This document shows positions 37,680-46,978 of a DNA stretch of 64,000 nt, piece after piece. Each line of letters begins with the position of its first letter. Position 1 is the first letter of the stretch. The notes beneath the pieces are model-generated. The model was given only the letters and a program-made list of their open reading frames with translations, was not told where the DNA came from and made no database searches. The position numbers and the translations under genes are program-made. This DNA is from JAFGIN01 sp050301235 (GTDB lineage: Bacteria > Fibrobacterota > Chitinivibrionia > Chitinivibrionales > Chitinispirillaceae), in NCBI GenBank assembly GCA_050301235.1, contig JBNKZD010000005.1, positions 5,041 through 69,040 on the forward strand, given 5' to 3'.

Positions 37680-40600
37680 TTAATCAGCCTTACCATTTTC
37701 ATCGGTCTTAATAATCCAGTTTTTGTCCCCGACGACCACAGCACCACCATCACTGGCCAATTGTAAAGATTTGGCAAATTCGTCAGCAGCAGCGCCGAAT
37801 GTGGATTGATGTATCACAGTACCACTTGCAGTAGTTCGGGCAATATAAATATCTTCTCCCCCTCCGCTTCCAGCACTAAGTGTTCCACCTGCAATCAATA
37901 AATCTCCATTGCTCAGTCTCTTTATACCAGTGCAGCGACTGGCGTCACTAAGTGTAGTTGTACTACTAACAGTGCCATTTGCCGTCGTTTTTAAGATAAA
38001 GCCTCTATCCTGCCCACTCTGGTTTCCTTTACCAGCAATAATGTGTCCTCCATCACTTGCAGTATCAACCGCAAGAAATGATTGTGCGTCATATCCTGTA
38101 GATCTTGAATCAATACTCCATGAAATCAAACCTGTACTATTTGTTTTAACCGCTATAGGGTTAACACCATACATATCAGTGCCAACAAAGATGTACCCGC
38201 CATCACGAGCTGGTATACAATCTTTCACACTTCCCGCTCCACCAGAAAAGGTTGTATCCCACTCGTCACTTCGTAGAGAGTTGATTTTTACCATTAAAAA
38301 GCTGTGGCCAGTTCCAGCTGCAATGATATAGCCGTTATCTTTTGCCGGTTTTGTCACTTGAGCATAATAATAGCTTTCTGATGATCCATACCCATATCTC
38401 CATAATGAATTACCATTTTGCGCATAACAATAAACAGCCACTGAATTATTCCTGGTGCCAGAGACTAAATAACCGCTTTCAGATTTACTTACAGAATTGG
38501 CATTATCCAATAAATCGTCAACCTTTGTCCATGCTGTATCACCTGATTGTGTTAGTCTGACAAGCAAAGCACTGGTACCTGCCGATCCAACCAATAAATA
38601 ACCACCATCACTGGTTTGTACTGCATCACGCAAATCCATACTCGGATACTGTTCAAAACTCAGCTGTTTCTTAAATGTCATAGATTCAAAGACTCCCTGA
38701 ACTGTCGCATTCGCCGCAGAGAGTGTCACCGTTGCACTTGCCGCTGTAGTACTGCTGAACACCACCCCTGACGCTGCCGAGCTCCACTGCTTGAATTTAC
38801 AACCGTTTAAAGGCGTTGCGGTAATTGCTGTCGCTACACCTGAATCGACCACTATCGGGCTGTTTCCTGCACTGGAGGAAACCGCCCCCTTAGTTGGGTT
38901 AGAAGAGGTTAGTGTCAGAGTATATTGCCTTTTATAATTTGCTGTAACAGTCATATTTTTCGTCATGGTGATTGTTAAAGGATTTGCACTTGAAGTTGCA
39001 TCCCCGGTCCAGTTAACAAATCGGTAACCACCAGCTGCTGTTGCAGTAAGCCGGACAGTGGCTCCCGGAGGATATACTGCCGTATCCTTTACTACCACAA
39101 CCGAACCTCCGGTCGCTGTCCGGTTAACTGTCAGGGTGTAAACCGGCAGAACGGTAATTTTCACTTCACTGCTATCTGCACCGACAGCATTTGACACAAC
39201 AACTTTATACGTTCCGCCATCGACTGCAGCTGCAGATACCACACTCAATGTAGCTGCTGTACCAATTGAAACACCGTTTCTGAACCATTTATACGTCGGT
39301 GCGGGTGTCACATCAGGATTCATGGTTACAGACATGGAAAGTGACTGTCCAGTCAGAACTGTATCGGAAACCGGTTGCACCGCAATCTTTACATTGTGTG
39401 GTGCGATCCGGTTATCGGTTGTTGTAACTGTCACATTTACAGTATCACTCCAGAAAGCGTCTGACACTTTGACCATGAAGCTGTCTTTTCCCAGCCAGTC
39501 GGTTGCCGGTGTATAAGCTGCAGTTGCTCCAGTAACTGTAACTGACCCGTGTAATGGATCACCAAGTTTCGCCCAGATAAGCGCATCACCATCAGGAGAA
39601 CCTGCAGTTAACGTTATACTCTTTGCAGTGTTCAAAACGGTTGTCACACTGGTATCACGTCCGGATGGCGGCAGGTTGAAATTAACGATTATCCGCTGGG
39701 TATCCCGATTACGGTTGGTCGATTTATCCTGAAAATACACATCTATCGTATCCAGATGATAACGCCGAAGTGTATCGGTGAGAGTATAGATTCCACCAGT
39801 GGATGTTGTCCTTGATGCAATCAACATACGTTTATTTTTTCCATTGAGTGTCCAGTATACACTGTCTACCCCGCTTTCATCATACAGGGAATCTGTAATT
39901 GTAATTACCGAATCTTTAACGACCATATTTAGAGGCAGGCTGCTTAACAGTTGTACTATTGGAGAAACATTGTCGGTCATTGTAGGGTCATAAAATAAAT
40001 TGATACTGAGTGTATTTCTGTTTGCATTTAAAGAACTGTCAGTTGCAGTGAATGTCATTTTGTTAAATTGCCCGTTCTGCAGACCTGTTACATTAGCAGA
40101 CCATACCGTATCATTTTTAACTACAGGAAAACTCTGGGTCCCAAGCGAGCAGGCAACGAAAGCAATTCCACTTTGATCACTGCAGAGTACTTTTACAGAA
40201 TATGAGCTGGAGCTTATATGTGCGCTATCCTTCACAGGGTCAGAAAGAGAAAGTAACGGCTTGTCAGTGTCATTATCATACTTTATCCGCACGGTAACAG
40301 AGTCCCTGTTTTTTGCTTTAGAAGAATCCGCAGCAACAATTTTTATTACAGAATAAGTTCCTGCGGGAATACTCTTAACCATTCCGGTCCAGAGATTGGG
40401 TACCGAAACCGATTTTTTCAAAGTAAAAGCGGTCGCATCACGATACCCTTTGACTGAACTGATACTGCTGTCATCAACACATGTTATTTTAACTTCAAAA
40501 GAATCGGCACTGATAACAGTATCTTTCGATGGGGACTGAAATTTTATAACCGGTGGAGTACTGTCAGGAACGGAGCTGTTACTTTTTGAGACTGTAAATT

Positions 40601-41567
40601 CAATTGTCAGCGTATCAACAAAACCAGATTGATCCCTGGCGATGATGTATACCGTTTGTTTGCCAGTATCTGAACTAACGGGTGCATATGAGTAAACTTT
40701 ACCAATAATTGTATCGCCGGAAGGAAGCCCCGGAATTAAAGTGAAAGCAATACTGTCGCCATCAGGATCACTGCAAACTTCTGCTAAATTATATGAAAAT
40801 GGTGTACCTGACACAACAGGTCGTTGAATTTTCCGTGTACTCCATTGCGGAGGATTATTCGTGCCTGCTTGATTGACAGTAATTATAACTTTTTGGGTAT
40901 CTGATAATACAGGAGAGCCATTATCAGTTGCAACGAAAACGATTGTAGTTGCACCTGTATCTCTTATTGATGGTAACCACCTGAATGTATCAGCTGCAAA
41001 CGTTGCACTATCCGGATTATTCAAAACTGTAATGTAACTTTGCTGGCCTGCATCCGGATCAGTCGCAGATACGACAAACGAAAGCAGTTCTCCAACATTT
41101 ATAGTTTTCGCACCGGGAACCGCTAATACAGGTTTTTGATTTTTAACAGGGCGAGCGGCGACATGAACAATCACTGTTGCAACTATATCCGGATACCCAT
41201 CGATATATCCGGTTACTTTTACTGTACGTGTTCCCGGAGTTGTAAACAAGATCGGAACAAAGACTGTATCAACTGAACCAATTTTGTATCTGCACGGAAT
41301 AGTCTGCTCAATAACTGAATCTGACAGAATAACTATTTTCGCAGAATCGATGTACTGGGTGAGTGAGTAAATAAGTCGAAGTTGCGGCTGATTACCGATG
41401 GTATCAATAATCTCAATTCCTGTTGTTTTACCATCAGAAGTTCTAAGGACGATATCGATTCGCGCCTGATCCGGTCCGGCAGGAGGCTGAGGTAGTTGGC
41501 AATTAAAAAACAGTAATCCAAGAGAACTGACGGCCAGAATGGTCGAAAATACTACACGTTTAAGCAT
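37680..41567 (-). CDS. Large Ig-like/InlB-repeat surface lipoprotein
   Basis: The 1295-residue protein has a lipobox (SSLGLLFFNC, Cys23). The mature part is a string of Ig/cadherin-like domains (repeated VSATDPDAG-type calcium sites and YKWFRNGVSIG, an Ig-fold loop). Two divergent InlB B-repeats follow (YRFVNWTGDATSSANPLTI and FKQWSSAASG). The C-terminal 300 residues are delta-60/propeller-like repeats (TSDGGYLLVGS, ARDGGYIFVGT, ASDGGHIIAGKG). It is probably a surface adhesin or glycan-binding scaffold. No enzyme motif was found. Confidence 0.8.
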   Translation of the reverse strand: MLKRVVFSTILAVSSLGLLFFNCQLPQPPAGPDQARIDIVLRTSDGKTTGIEIIDTIGNQPQLRLIYSLTQYIDSAKIVILSDSVIEQTIPCRYKIGSVDTVFVPILFTTPGTRTVKVTGYIDGYPDIVATVIVHVAARPVKNQKPVLAVPGAKTINVGELLSFVVSATDPDAGQQSYITVLNNPDSATFAADTFRWLPSIRDTGATTIVFVATDNGSPVLSDTQKVIITVNQAGTNNPPQWSTRKIQRPVVSGTPFSYNLAEVCSDPDGDSIAFTLIPGLPSGDTIIGKVYSYAPVSSDTGKQTVYIIARDQSGFVDTLTIEFTVSKSNSSVPDSTPPVIKFQSPSKDTVISADSFEVKITCVDDSSISSVKGYRDATAFTLKKSVSVPNLWTGMVKSIPAGTYSVIKIVAADSSKAKNRDSVTVRIKYDNDTDKPLLSLSDPVKDSAHISSSSYSVKVLCSDQSGIAFVACSLGTQSFPVVKNDTVWSANVTGLQNGQFNKMTFTATDSSLNANRNTLSINLFYDPTMTDNVSPIVQLLSSLPLNMVVKDSVITITDSLYDESGVDSVYWTLNGKNKRMLIASRTTSTGGIYTLTDTLRRYHLDTIDVYFQDKSTNRNRDTQRIIVNFNLPPSGRDTSVTTVLNTAKSITLTAGSPDGDALIWAKLGDPLHGSVTVTGATAAYTPATDWLGKDSFMVKVSDAFWSDTVNVTVTTTDNRIAPHNVKIAVQPVSDTVLTGQSLSMSVTMNPDVTPAPTYKWFRNGVSIGTAATLSVVSAAAVDGGTYKVVVSNAVGADSSEVKITVLPVYTLTVNRTATGGSVVVVKDTAVYPPGATVRLTATAAGGYRFVNWTGDATSSANPLTITMTKNMTVTANYKRQYTLTLTSSNPTKGAVSSSAGNSPIVVDSGVATAITATPLNGCKFKQWSSAASGVVFSSTTAASATVTLSAANATVQGVFESMTFKKQLSFEQYPSMDLRDAVQTSDGGYLLVGSAGTSALLVRLTQSGDTAWTKVDDLLDNANSVSKSESGYLVSGTRNNSVAVYCYAQNGNSLWRYGYGSSESYYYAQVTKPAKDNGYIIAAGTGHSFLMVKINSLRSDEWDTTFSGGAGSVKDCIPARDGGYIFVGTDMYGVNPIAVKTNSTGLISWSIDSRSTGYDAQSFLAVDTASDGGHIIAGKGNQSGQDRGFILKTTANGTVSSTTTLSDASRCTGIKRLSNGDLLIAGGTLSAGSGGGEDIYIARTTASGTVIHQSTFGAAADEFAKSLQLASDGGAVVVGDKNWIIKTDENGKAD

Positions 41568-41688
41568 TTCTGATATCCTCTAAACAAAAAAAACATAATT
41601 TGGGTCAAAATAAAATATATCACGCTATAAAAATCCAACGAAATTGATCGTCAAAACTCATTGGTGTCAATGATTTAAGAATAGGTTC

Positions 41689-41958
41689 TCACAAAACCAT
41701 CTTAATATCCTTACTTGAAGCAAGCACATGATACCAGTGATCTTTCTGTTCCTTACTCTCAACCCGGATCTGGATTTCCAGGCTGACATACTTTCCACCA
41801 CTGCTCTTTTTCGAATCTTTGAGCGAGTAGCTTGAAGTTGTAAAAATTGATGCCACAGCTGCCGTCATTGCTCCGGAGTCGTTACCAATTATCGTATAGA
41901 TCCATTCAGCTGGAAATTCGAGTTCAGCTTTCTGAGAGGGTGTATTCTTTGCAACCAT
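41689..41958 (-). CDS. DUF493 (YbeD-like) protein
   Basis: ATG 41958 is preferred; an in-frame ATG at 41964 is only 2 nt from the AGGA ribosome site. The 89-residue protein matches the DUF493/YbeD pattern: FPAEWIYTIIGND, GKYVSLEIQIRVESKEQKDHWYHVL, and the terminal IKMVL. These are small cytoplasmic ACT-like proteins of uncertain regulatory role. Confidence 0.8.
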   Translation of the reverse strand: MVAKNTPSQKAELEFPAEWIYTIIGNDSGAMTAAVASIFTTSSYSLKDSKKSSGGKYVSLEIQIRVESKEQKDHWYHVLASSKDIKMVL

Positions 41959-42156
41959 TACCATAATCCTTTAATTATCAACATGTTATAAAATCGCAAC
42001 TACAATACTGTCGTAAACAGGGATGACTTTAAAATAACTAATGCCATGAATTTGTAAGAATTCTGTTAATATTTTTCTTGACCCCCCCTCAGGCAGAAAG
42101 CATTTTTAGAAACTTGTATTTTTAGGGGAAGATCCTCACTGAAAGGATATGGGTGG

Positions 42157-42246
42157 ATGTCTAGCGTAAAAAAGAAAAGAAAAGCCAAGATCAATCGGCA
42201 TAAACGTAAAAAACGAAGACGCCTTAACAGACATAAAAAGAAATAA
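42157..42246 (+). CDS. 29-residue basic peptide, AURKAIP1/COX24-like
   Basis: This short ORF reads MSSVKKKRKAKINRHKRKK then RRRLNRHKKK, 29 residues, mostly Lys/Arg. It matches the AURKAIP1/COX24 small basic protein group, ribosome-associated peptides that many bacterial annotations miss. AAGGAT lies about 10 nt before the ATG and a hairpin follows at 42295. It is expected to bind rRNA. Confidence 0.8.
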   Translation: MSSVKKKRKAKINRHKRKKRRRLNRHKKK

Positions 42247-42294
42247 CTCGCCTTAAGCGTTTCTTTTATGGATCTGGGTTGATATACTATTTTT

Positions 42295-42316
42295 CGGGGA
42301 TGAGCAATCATCCCCG
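42295..42316 (+). terminator. Likely terminator after the basic peptide gene
   Basis: A perfect 9-bp stem CGGGGATGA/TCATCCCCG with a GCAA loop lies 50 nt past the stop codon. The T run after it is short (GTAGTTTC), so termination strength is uncertain. Confidence 0.6.
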
Positions 42317-42610
42317 AGTAGTTTCTGGCTGTTTGTGTTTTGCTTCGAATCCTGCCGTTTTTGTCTTTGATTTAATCCAATTGTTATTTTCGGGTATTAT
42401 TCTAGTAACCAGACGTTGATGTTCAACTACCTGAATCGCATCAACCGGTGATTGAGTCCCGAAAATGCCGGTATCGAAATGACAAGCGTGATTTGCGTAA
42501 AAAGCGGCCGTCTCGACTCATTTCGACACCGCTCAATGACCACCGCTCGACGACCGGGTAAGCAATTCTAACGCGCGGTTGTCATCAAAAGGCTTGTGTA
42601 AACTAAGCTA

Positions 42611-42645
42611 AGAACTGTGTGGCCTGAACTTCAGTTCAGGTTCTG
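42611..42645 (+). repeat. CTGTGTGGCCTGAAC repeat, copy 3 (partial)
   Basis: It reads AAGAACTGTGTGGCCTGAAC then TTCAGTTCAGGTTCTGATGA. It shares GTGTGGCCTGAAC and TTCAGTTCAG with the copy at 34975 and forms a GAACTTCAGTTC palindrome. Confidence 0.6.
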
Positions 42646-42696
42646 ATGATTAAAATACATTTTCAAAGCAATTATAGGATCTCTTCGTAAAGAAAA

Positions 42697-43203
42697 ATGG
42701 GAAGATACTGCAGAATTTGCGGACATAGCAGGCCAAACGAGAATTTCAGCGGCCATGGACACAAGATCGGCATTTGTAATAAATGCAAACGACTTGGAAA
42801 AAAGAAAATCCAGGAGATTGAGGATTCAGAATTCATCTATGATGTTTTCTATGAGCAATCTAACATTTCAAAGGGTAACATTCAGAGATTACGACAAATA
42901 GGTGAAAACGCTACGGGTAAAGATGCAGAAATAGCGATGACAATCGCAGAAGTAGCAAAATATTACCCGGCTAAAAAGAAGAGATTCGGGAAGCTGTATC
43001 ATAACAAAAAACCGTTATTTGACAAATTGGTAGAGCTCGGCTTTATTCACGATTTTATAACTCCAATGATAGAAGAAGAGGAAAAATCGGAGAGAGAATA
43101 TGAAGAGTATGTTTCCCGAATGTTACTCTCCGAAGAGTCAGAAGAAAATAACAATCCTGCCGTACATAAAACGTATATAGAAAATGATGATTTACCATTT
43201 TGA
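42697..43203 (+). CDS. Zinc-ribbon protein of unknown function
   Basis: The 168-residue cytoplasmic protein has an N-terminal zinc site of two CxxC pairs (YCRICGHSRPNENFSGHG, then ICNKCKR). A helical body and an acidic C-terminus (IENDDLPF) follow. The N-terminus matches widely scattered bacterial hypotheticals starting MGR-CRICG-RPNE-FSG. It may bind nucleic acid or a protein partner. It is convergent with the GIY-YIG nuclease gene. Confidence 0.75.
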   Translation: MGRYCRICGHSRPNENFSGHGHKIGICNKCKRLGKKKIQEIEDSEFIYDVFYEQSNISKGNIQRLRQIGENATGKDAEIAMTIAEVAKYYPAKKKRFGKLYHNKKPLFDKLVELGFIHDFITPMIEEEEKSEREYEEYVSRMLLSEESEENNNPAVHKTYIENDDLPF

Positions 43204-43218
43204 CTTCTGCTCTGGCTA

Positions 43219-43485
43219 TTATCCAGCAATACCCGTTTTTATCAGTTCGAGTTTTTGACTTTTTGACATTTTTTTTACCGCCCATTCACGTTTCGACGCA
43301 CTACTGCGATCCAGACACTCTTCAGTATATACAAGCTTCACCGGTAAACGACTTCGTGTGTAACGGGCTCCGGTTCCGGCATCATGAGCTTTGATGCGAA
43401 TAGTAAGCCGATTCGTGATCCCAGTGTAAAGGGAATGATCACAGCATTCAAGGATATACAAAAACCATGGGGTATCAGAGAACAT
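43219..43485 (-). CDS. GIY-YIG nuclease family protein (YhbQ-like)
   Basis: The 88-residue domain has the signature WFLYILECCDHSLYTGIT and a later Arg/Glu pair in YTRSRLPVKLVYTEECLDR with KREWAVKK. This is the small, single-domain UvrC N-terminal-like type. It is expected to be a cytoplasmic DNA nuclease; the exact role in the family is poorly defined. It lies right after the HNH pseudogene. Confidence 0.92.
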   Translation of the reverse strand: MFSDTPWFLYILECCDHSLYTGITNRLTIRIKAHDAGTGARYTRSRLPVKLVYTEECLDRSSASKREWAVKKMSKSQKLELIKTGIAG

Positions 43486-43494
43486 TCTTTGTTT

Positions 43495-44547
43495 TCAACT
43501 CCAGGCTTTCAGTTCCGACAGGTCCAGCCTGATGGCACCGTTTGAAAGCTCTACGAGGGTTTTATCAAGCTCTTAAAGATACGTTACGCCATGTAATGTA
43601 CCATCGTTAACATCTTTGATGATTCTGTCAGCATATTTTTGAGCATTTACAAGCGCTTGAGGATTATCTGTCAGCCAGACAGGAAAAGGGATATCTGTTT
43701 TTCCGTTGTTACAGTGAAAACAGGTAACAACTTTATTTGTATCTATATCTGCACCGCCCAAAGCCCTTGGATGCACGTGGTCAACAGTCGGGCTGGATGG
43801 TACAATAAATCTTGATGCAATATCTGAAGATTTTATAATTTCACTGTTATTGTTTTTTTTACATTGTGAATATTTGACAATAAAAGCGTTAGGGTTGTCA
43901 GATGATGCTGGTAATTTTAATGCTTTGTTGATCGCGACCAGGACCGCGACATCTTCGGTGTTTATATGCAAAGAATTTATTTCTCTTAAAAATACCATTT
44001 CTTCTAAATGGTCTGACTGGATTATCATTAATAATAACCGATCTACCCTCAGAGACAATTCGATATAATCTACGGTCGGTTCTTTCCGGTAAATATCTGC
44101 CCAGATCCTCAATGCTATCAAGGATTGCCAATTCTGTTTTATGCAAATATTTTAGAGCTTCAGGTCTCATTTCCGCTATTAATCCTGAAGCGTTTTTCCA
44201 GGACTTTTCCTATTTGCGTCTGAAAGTCTTTTAAACACAACCGCTTCGATGGGATGAAAATCTTCTTGAAAAGGTGTTAACCTTTTTATTAAACCTGCAG
44301 AATATTCTGAGGCTGATACTATACCTGAAAAAAAATCGATCTCCCACTCTTTAAACTGTTGAACCAGCTCCTCATATCTAATTTTTTGTATTATCTTTTT
44401 ACCGCAATAAGGGCAAGGAAGATTTTCCAGATTAAAAAGGGTTTCCATGTTACAAGGATGCACCTTTAAATGAGCACTTGATTTCCCCTCATAAGAACCA
44501 TCTGCTTTTAACGTATTTGGAATTAAATTTGTTAAATCAGCATTCAT
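43495..44547 (-). pseudogene. HNH endonuclease gene with two frameshifts and an in-frame stop
   Basis: Three minus-strand pieces rebuild one protein. Piece 1 (44547-44179) carries EGKSSAHLKVHP and the zinc pair LPCPYCGKK and ends at KTLQD. Restoring one T near 44180 joins it to LIAEMRPEALKYLHKTELAI and on to PVRPFRRN. A second shift near 43990 joins VFLREINSLHI, LKLPASSDNPNAFIVKYS, and the HNH core VDHVHPRALGG with CFHCNNGK. An in-frame TAA at 43573 is followed in the same frame by ELDKTLVELSNGAIRLDLSE up to TGA at 43495. Intact, it would be about 350 residues with a four-Cys zinc site supporting the HNH motif. Assembly error is an alternative for the shifts. It starts 2 nt after the BNR gene stop. 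Confidence 0.8.
44461..44547 (-). repeat. HNH 5'-end repeat, copy A
   Basis: These 87 nt, the 5' end of the HNH gene, recur with about 80 percent identity at 46849-46925. They encode MNAD...DGSYEGKSSAHLKV. The two copies flank the BNR gene in direct orientation. Confidence 0.75.
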
Positions 44548-44549
44548 TC

Positions 44550-46640
44550 TTATTTAGTAACTGAAAATTTGCTGTAATATTTGTTAGCCCCGATGGAAAT
44601 ACTGACAAGGTAACTCCCAGATTTGAAGCCGTTTAAACTCCACTCAAAAGAATAATTTCCAGGGTTTAAAAGTATGCGATTGGTAGATTCGCAAAATCTT
44701 CCTTGCAAATCATACACCATGACAGAATACTCGGAGGTTATTGGAATATTTATTTTAAACAAAAGAGAATTCATTTGTCTCTTGATATCAATTACTTGTT
44801 TGCTTCCGTTTTCTGGCGATAATGCTATTCCGTTAGAGTTCTGAAATTCACTGATTGGCCTCCGCCAAACACCTTGAGTTGTTGTGCCGGCAAGAAGATA
44901 CTCACCATGGACAATCATACTTTGAACCTCACCAGTAAGTCCTGTATTTGCTTCCATCCAATTTAAACCAGCGTCTGTGGAAAGGAACACTCCTTTATCT
45001 GTTCCAGCGAAAACAAACTTTCCATTTTCCGCGAATGTTAATACTTTCCGTCCCTCAAGTTTGGTTTGGCTTTCTTTCCAGGAAAGTCCATTGTCAACTG
45101 ACCTGAACACTTTTTTAGCTGCAGCAGCTAACAAAACTCCATTACTATATTGTATCGAATTAACATTACTATCCGATAAGCCATTATTCACAGCAGCCCA
45201 GGAAGCACCTTTATTGTTAGTAACAAAGACTCCTCTGTATTCAACAGCTGCAAAAACCAGACTGTCTGAAGAGGTAAGTGCATTTATAGCTGGATAGAGT
45301 TCTGTATATTTATTGAAGGGTAAACCTGTATTTAATTCAGTTAGCTTTGCTTCATGAGAAGGTAGAAACAGTATACCTTTTTCCCGGGTTCCAAAATATG
45401 CACCATCCTTTGCTTTAAGAAATGAGTACACTAAATCCCCTGCTAAAATTGACTTTTTCCAAGTTAACCCATTATCATTTGATTGAACTAATCCCTCCCA
45501 GTTACAACCTGCATATATTACAGAATCTACATTTATTAACGCAAACACATTAGAAAGCGATTGAACACCAGAATCAGATGCTACCCAGTTTATCCCATTG
45601 TCGGTTGATCTATAAATATTCCTGTTTGCACTACCACCAGCAAATAATGTTTCCCCGATTCTCAGGAAAGAAGTAACATTCCCTGCAATTATACCAGAAG
45701 ATATGTCTCTCCATTCCCTTGTACTAAAAGAAGAAATGAATATTCCTGCATATGTTAGAAGAAGGATATTATTGTCCATCAGGACAATGGCTTCTGGATG
45801 TGTGAAAACTACTGCAGAATTAAAATTGCTCCAGGAACTTCCTTTACCTGTTGAAATCCATACTTTGTCATATGAAACCATTAACGTTGTATCATTTCGT
45901 TCTATCACATCCCTGATATACATGTTATCATCCAAGGGTATTCCTGCAGTATCGATGAGTGCCCATGTATCTCCCCGGTTTTTACTAATAAATGCACCTT
46001 TTTCAGTTCCAGCAATACATGTAGAATCGTTGGGTATGTAAATACTACATACATCACGGTGGAATACCCCTATATTACAAGTATCCCAACTCAAGCCATC
46101 ATTTTTTGACCGGAATATTTTGCTCCCATCGCTTATAAGAATGAGGTTACTTTTAGCGGCTACAAAATCTAAAAAAGATTCTTCATATAGTAGACTATCT
46201 GTCCATTTTCCATTTTTTTTAATAAGTTTAACGACACCATCATCAGTTATTAGTAAAATCCCTGATCCATATACTGCCATGTCAGTCACATCATTGTAAT
46301 TACAATTTGAGTTATATGGTACCCAGCTAACTCCATCATTTATAGAAGTAAATAAACCATCACTGATTGTCCCTGCAAAAATCTCATTTTCCAGTGACAG
46401 CAGCGTCATAACACGCAAATCCGTTAAACCATTATTTATGATTGACCAACTTTGACCTTTATCCCTTGACCGAAATATTCCAGTACCAGACAAGCTCACA
46501 AACAGCGTTGAATCTTTCGATATAATTGAACTCCAGTTTCCACCACAAGGTCCTTTAGTCTGAATCCATTGTGCAGGAGAAAAACGTGCAGCAAAAATTA
46601 TCAAAATTACTGATACAATTACTTTTTTCAATATAGCCAT
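44550..46640 (-). CDS. Secreted BNR/YCF48-like beta-propeller with sorting tail
   Basis: ATG 46640 follows AAGGG by 8 nt and opens a signal peptide (ILKKVIVSVILIIFAARFSPA). The 696-residue protein has about a dozen sialidase-type BNR repeats (SRDKGQSWSI, SINDGVSWVP, SKNRGDTWAL, STDAGLNWME). Its C-terminal tail (SVMVYDLQGRFCE, GFKSGSYLVSISIG) is of the Por/T9SS type. No sialidase active-site set was recognised, so this is probably a surface propeller for binding rather than cleavage. It is flanked by the two HNH 5'-end repeat copies. Confidence 0.82.
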   Translation of the reverse strand: MAILKKVIVSVILIIFAARFSPAQWIQTKGPCGGNWSSIISKDSTLFVSLSGTGIFRSRDKGQSWSIINNGLTDLRVMTLLSLENEIFAGTISDGLFTSINDGVSWVPYNSNCNYNDVTDMAVYGSGILLITDDGVVKLIKKNGKWTDSLLYEESFLDFVAAKSNLILISDGSKIFRSKNDGLSWDTCNIGVFHRDVCSIYIPNDSTCIAGTEKGAFISKNRGDTWALIDTAGIPLDDNMYIRDVIERNDTTLMVSYDKVWISTGKGSSWSNFNSAVVFTHPEAIVLMDNNILLLTYAGIFISSFSTREWRDISSGIIAGNVTSFLRIGETLFAGGSANRNIYRSTDNGINWVASDSGVQSLSNVFALINVDSVIYAGCNWEGLVQSNDNGLTWKKSILAGDLVYSFLKAKDGAYFGTREKGILFLPSHEAKLTELNTGLPFNKYTELYPAINALTSSDSLVFAAVEYRGVFVTNNKGASWAAVNNGLSDSNVNSIQYSNGVLLAAAAKKVFRSVDNGLSWKESQTKLEGRKVLTFAENGKFVFAGTDKGVFLSTDAGLNWMEANTGLTGEVQSMIVHGEYLLAGTTTQGVWRRPISEFQNSNGIALSPENGSKQVIDIKRQMNSLLFKINIPITSEYSVMVYDLQGRFCESTNRILLNPGNYSFEWSLNGFKSGSYLVSISIGANKYYSKFSVTK

Positions 46641-46848
46641 AGTAATACCCTTAAAGATTATATGCAATGAAATTCAATTTTCAAACTTCTTTTAATCAAT
46701 ATTATAAATATTATTTAAAATTAATATGAGCCACTCTTATATGCCAAAGCATGTCGGAAGTATCAATCAATTTTCTATAAATTGATTCACAATTTACTAT
46801 TAAAGACATGAAAAAACAATAGCAAGCCGCAAATGCAGATCGCACCCT

Positions 46849-46925
46849 TAAATGAGCGCTTGATTTCCCCTCAGAAGGGCCATCTGTTTTTTGATTTAAA
46901 TCTATTGAATCAGCATTCATAACAT
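46849..46925 (-). repeat. HNH 5'-end repeat, copy B (truncated)
   Basis: It encodes MNADSIDLNQ then DGPSEGKSSAHLRV, matching the N-terminus of the HNH pseudogene at 44547, then loses homology. It lies upstream of the BNR gene. Confidence 0.75.
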
Positions 46926-46948
46926 GATGTACCCTCATACGATTCAGG

Positions 46949-46978
46949 TTTAAACCCATCGAATTTGATGGGTTTAAA
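46949..46978. promoter_or_regulatory. 12-bp perfect palindrome
   Basis: The arms TTTAAACCCATC/GATGGGTTTAAA are separated by GAATTT. It lies between divergent genes with no minus-strand gene ending before it, so an operator or a leftover terminator/repeat arm is possible. Confidence 0.45.

Larger units (their letters stand above)
42247..42696. other. Intergenic region with terminator and repeat
   Basis: It contains the terminator-like hairpin at 42295-42316 and a partial repeat copy at 42611-42645. No ORF is supported. A T-arm-like TTCGAATCC at 42346 has no cloverleaf around it. Confidence 0.55.

Noticed and set aside
42340..42365. tRNA T-arm-like TTCGAATCC
   Set aside because: No acceptor, D or anticodon arms can be folded around it.
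43219..44547. Defence island made of the HNH and GIY-YIG nucleases
   Set aside because: The HNH gene is broken, the GIY-YIG protein is the small housekeeping type, and no helicase, methylase or other defence gene is next to them.
44461..46925. CRISPR-like direct repeats
   Set aside because: Only two copies, 2.3 kb apart, around a protein gene, and the repeat encodes a protein N-terminus.
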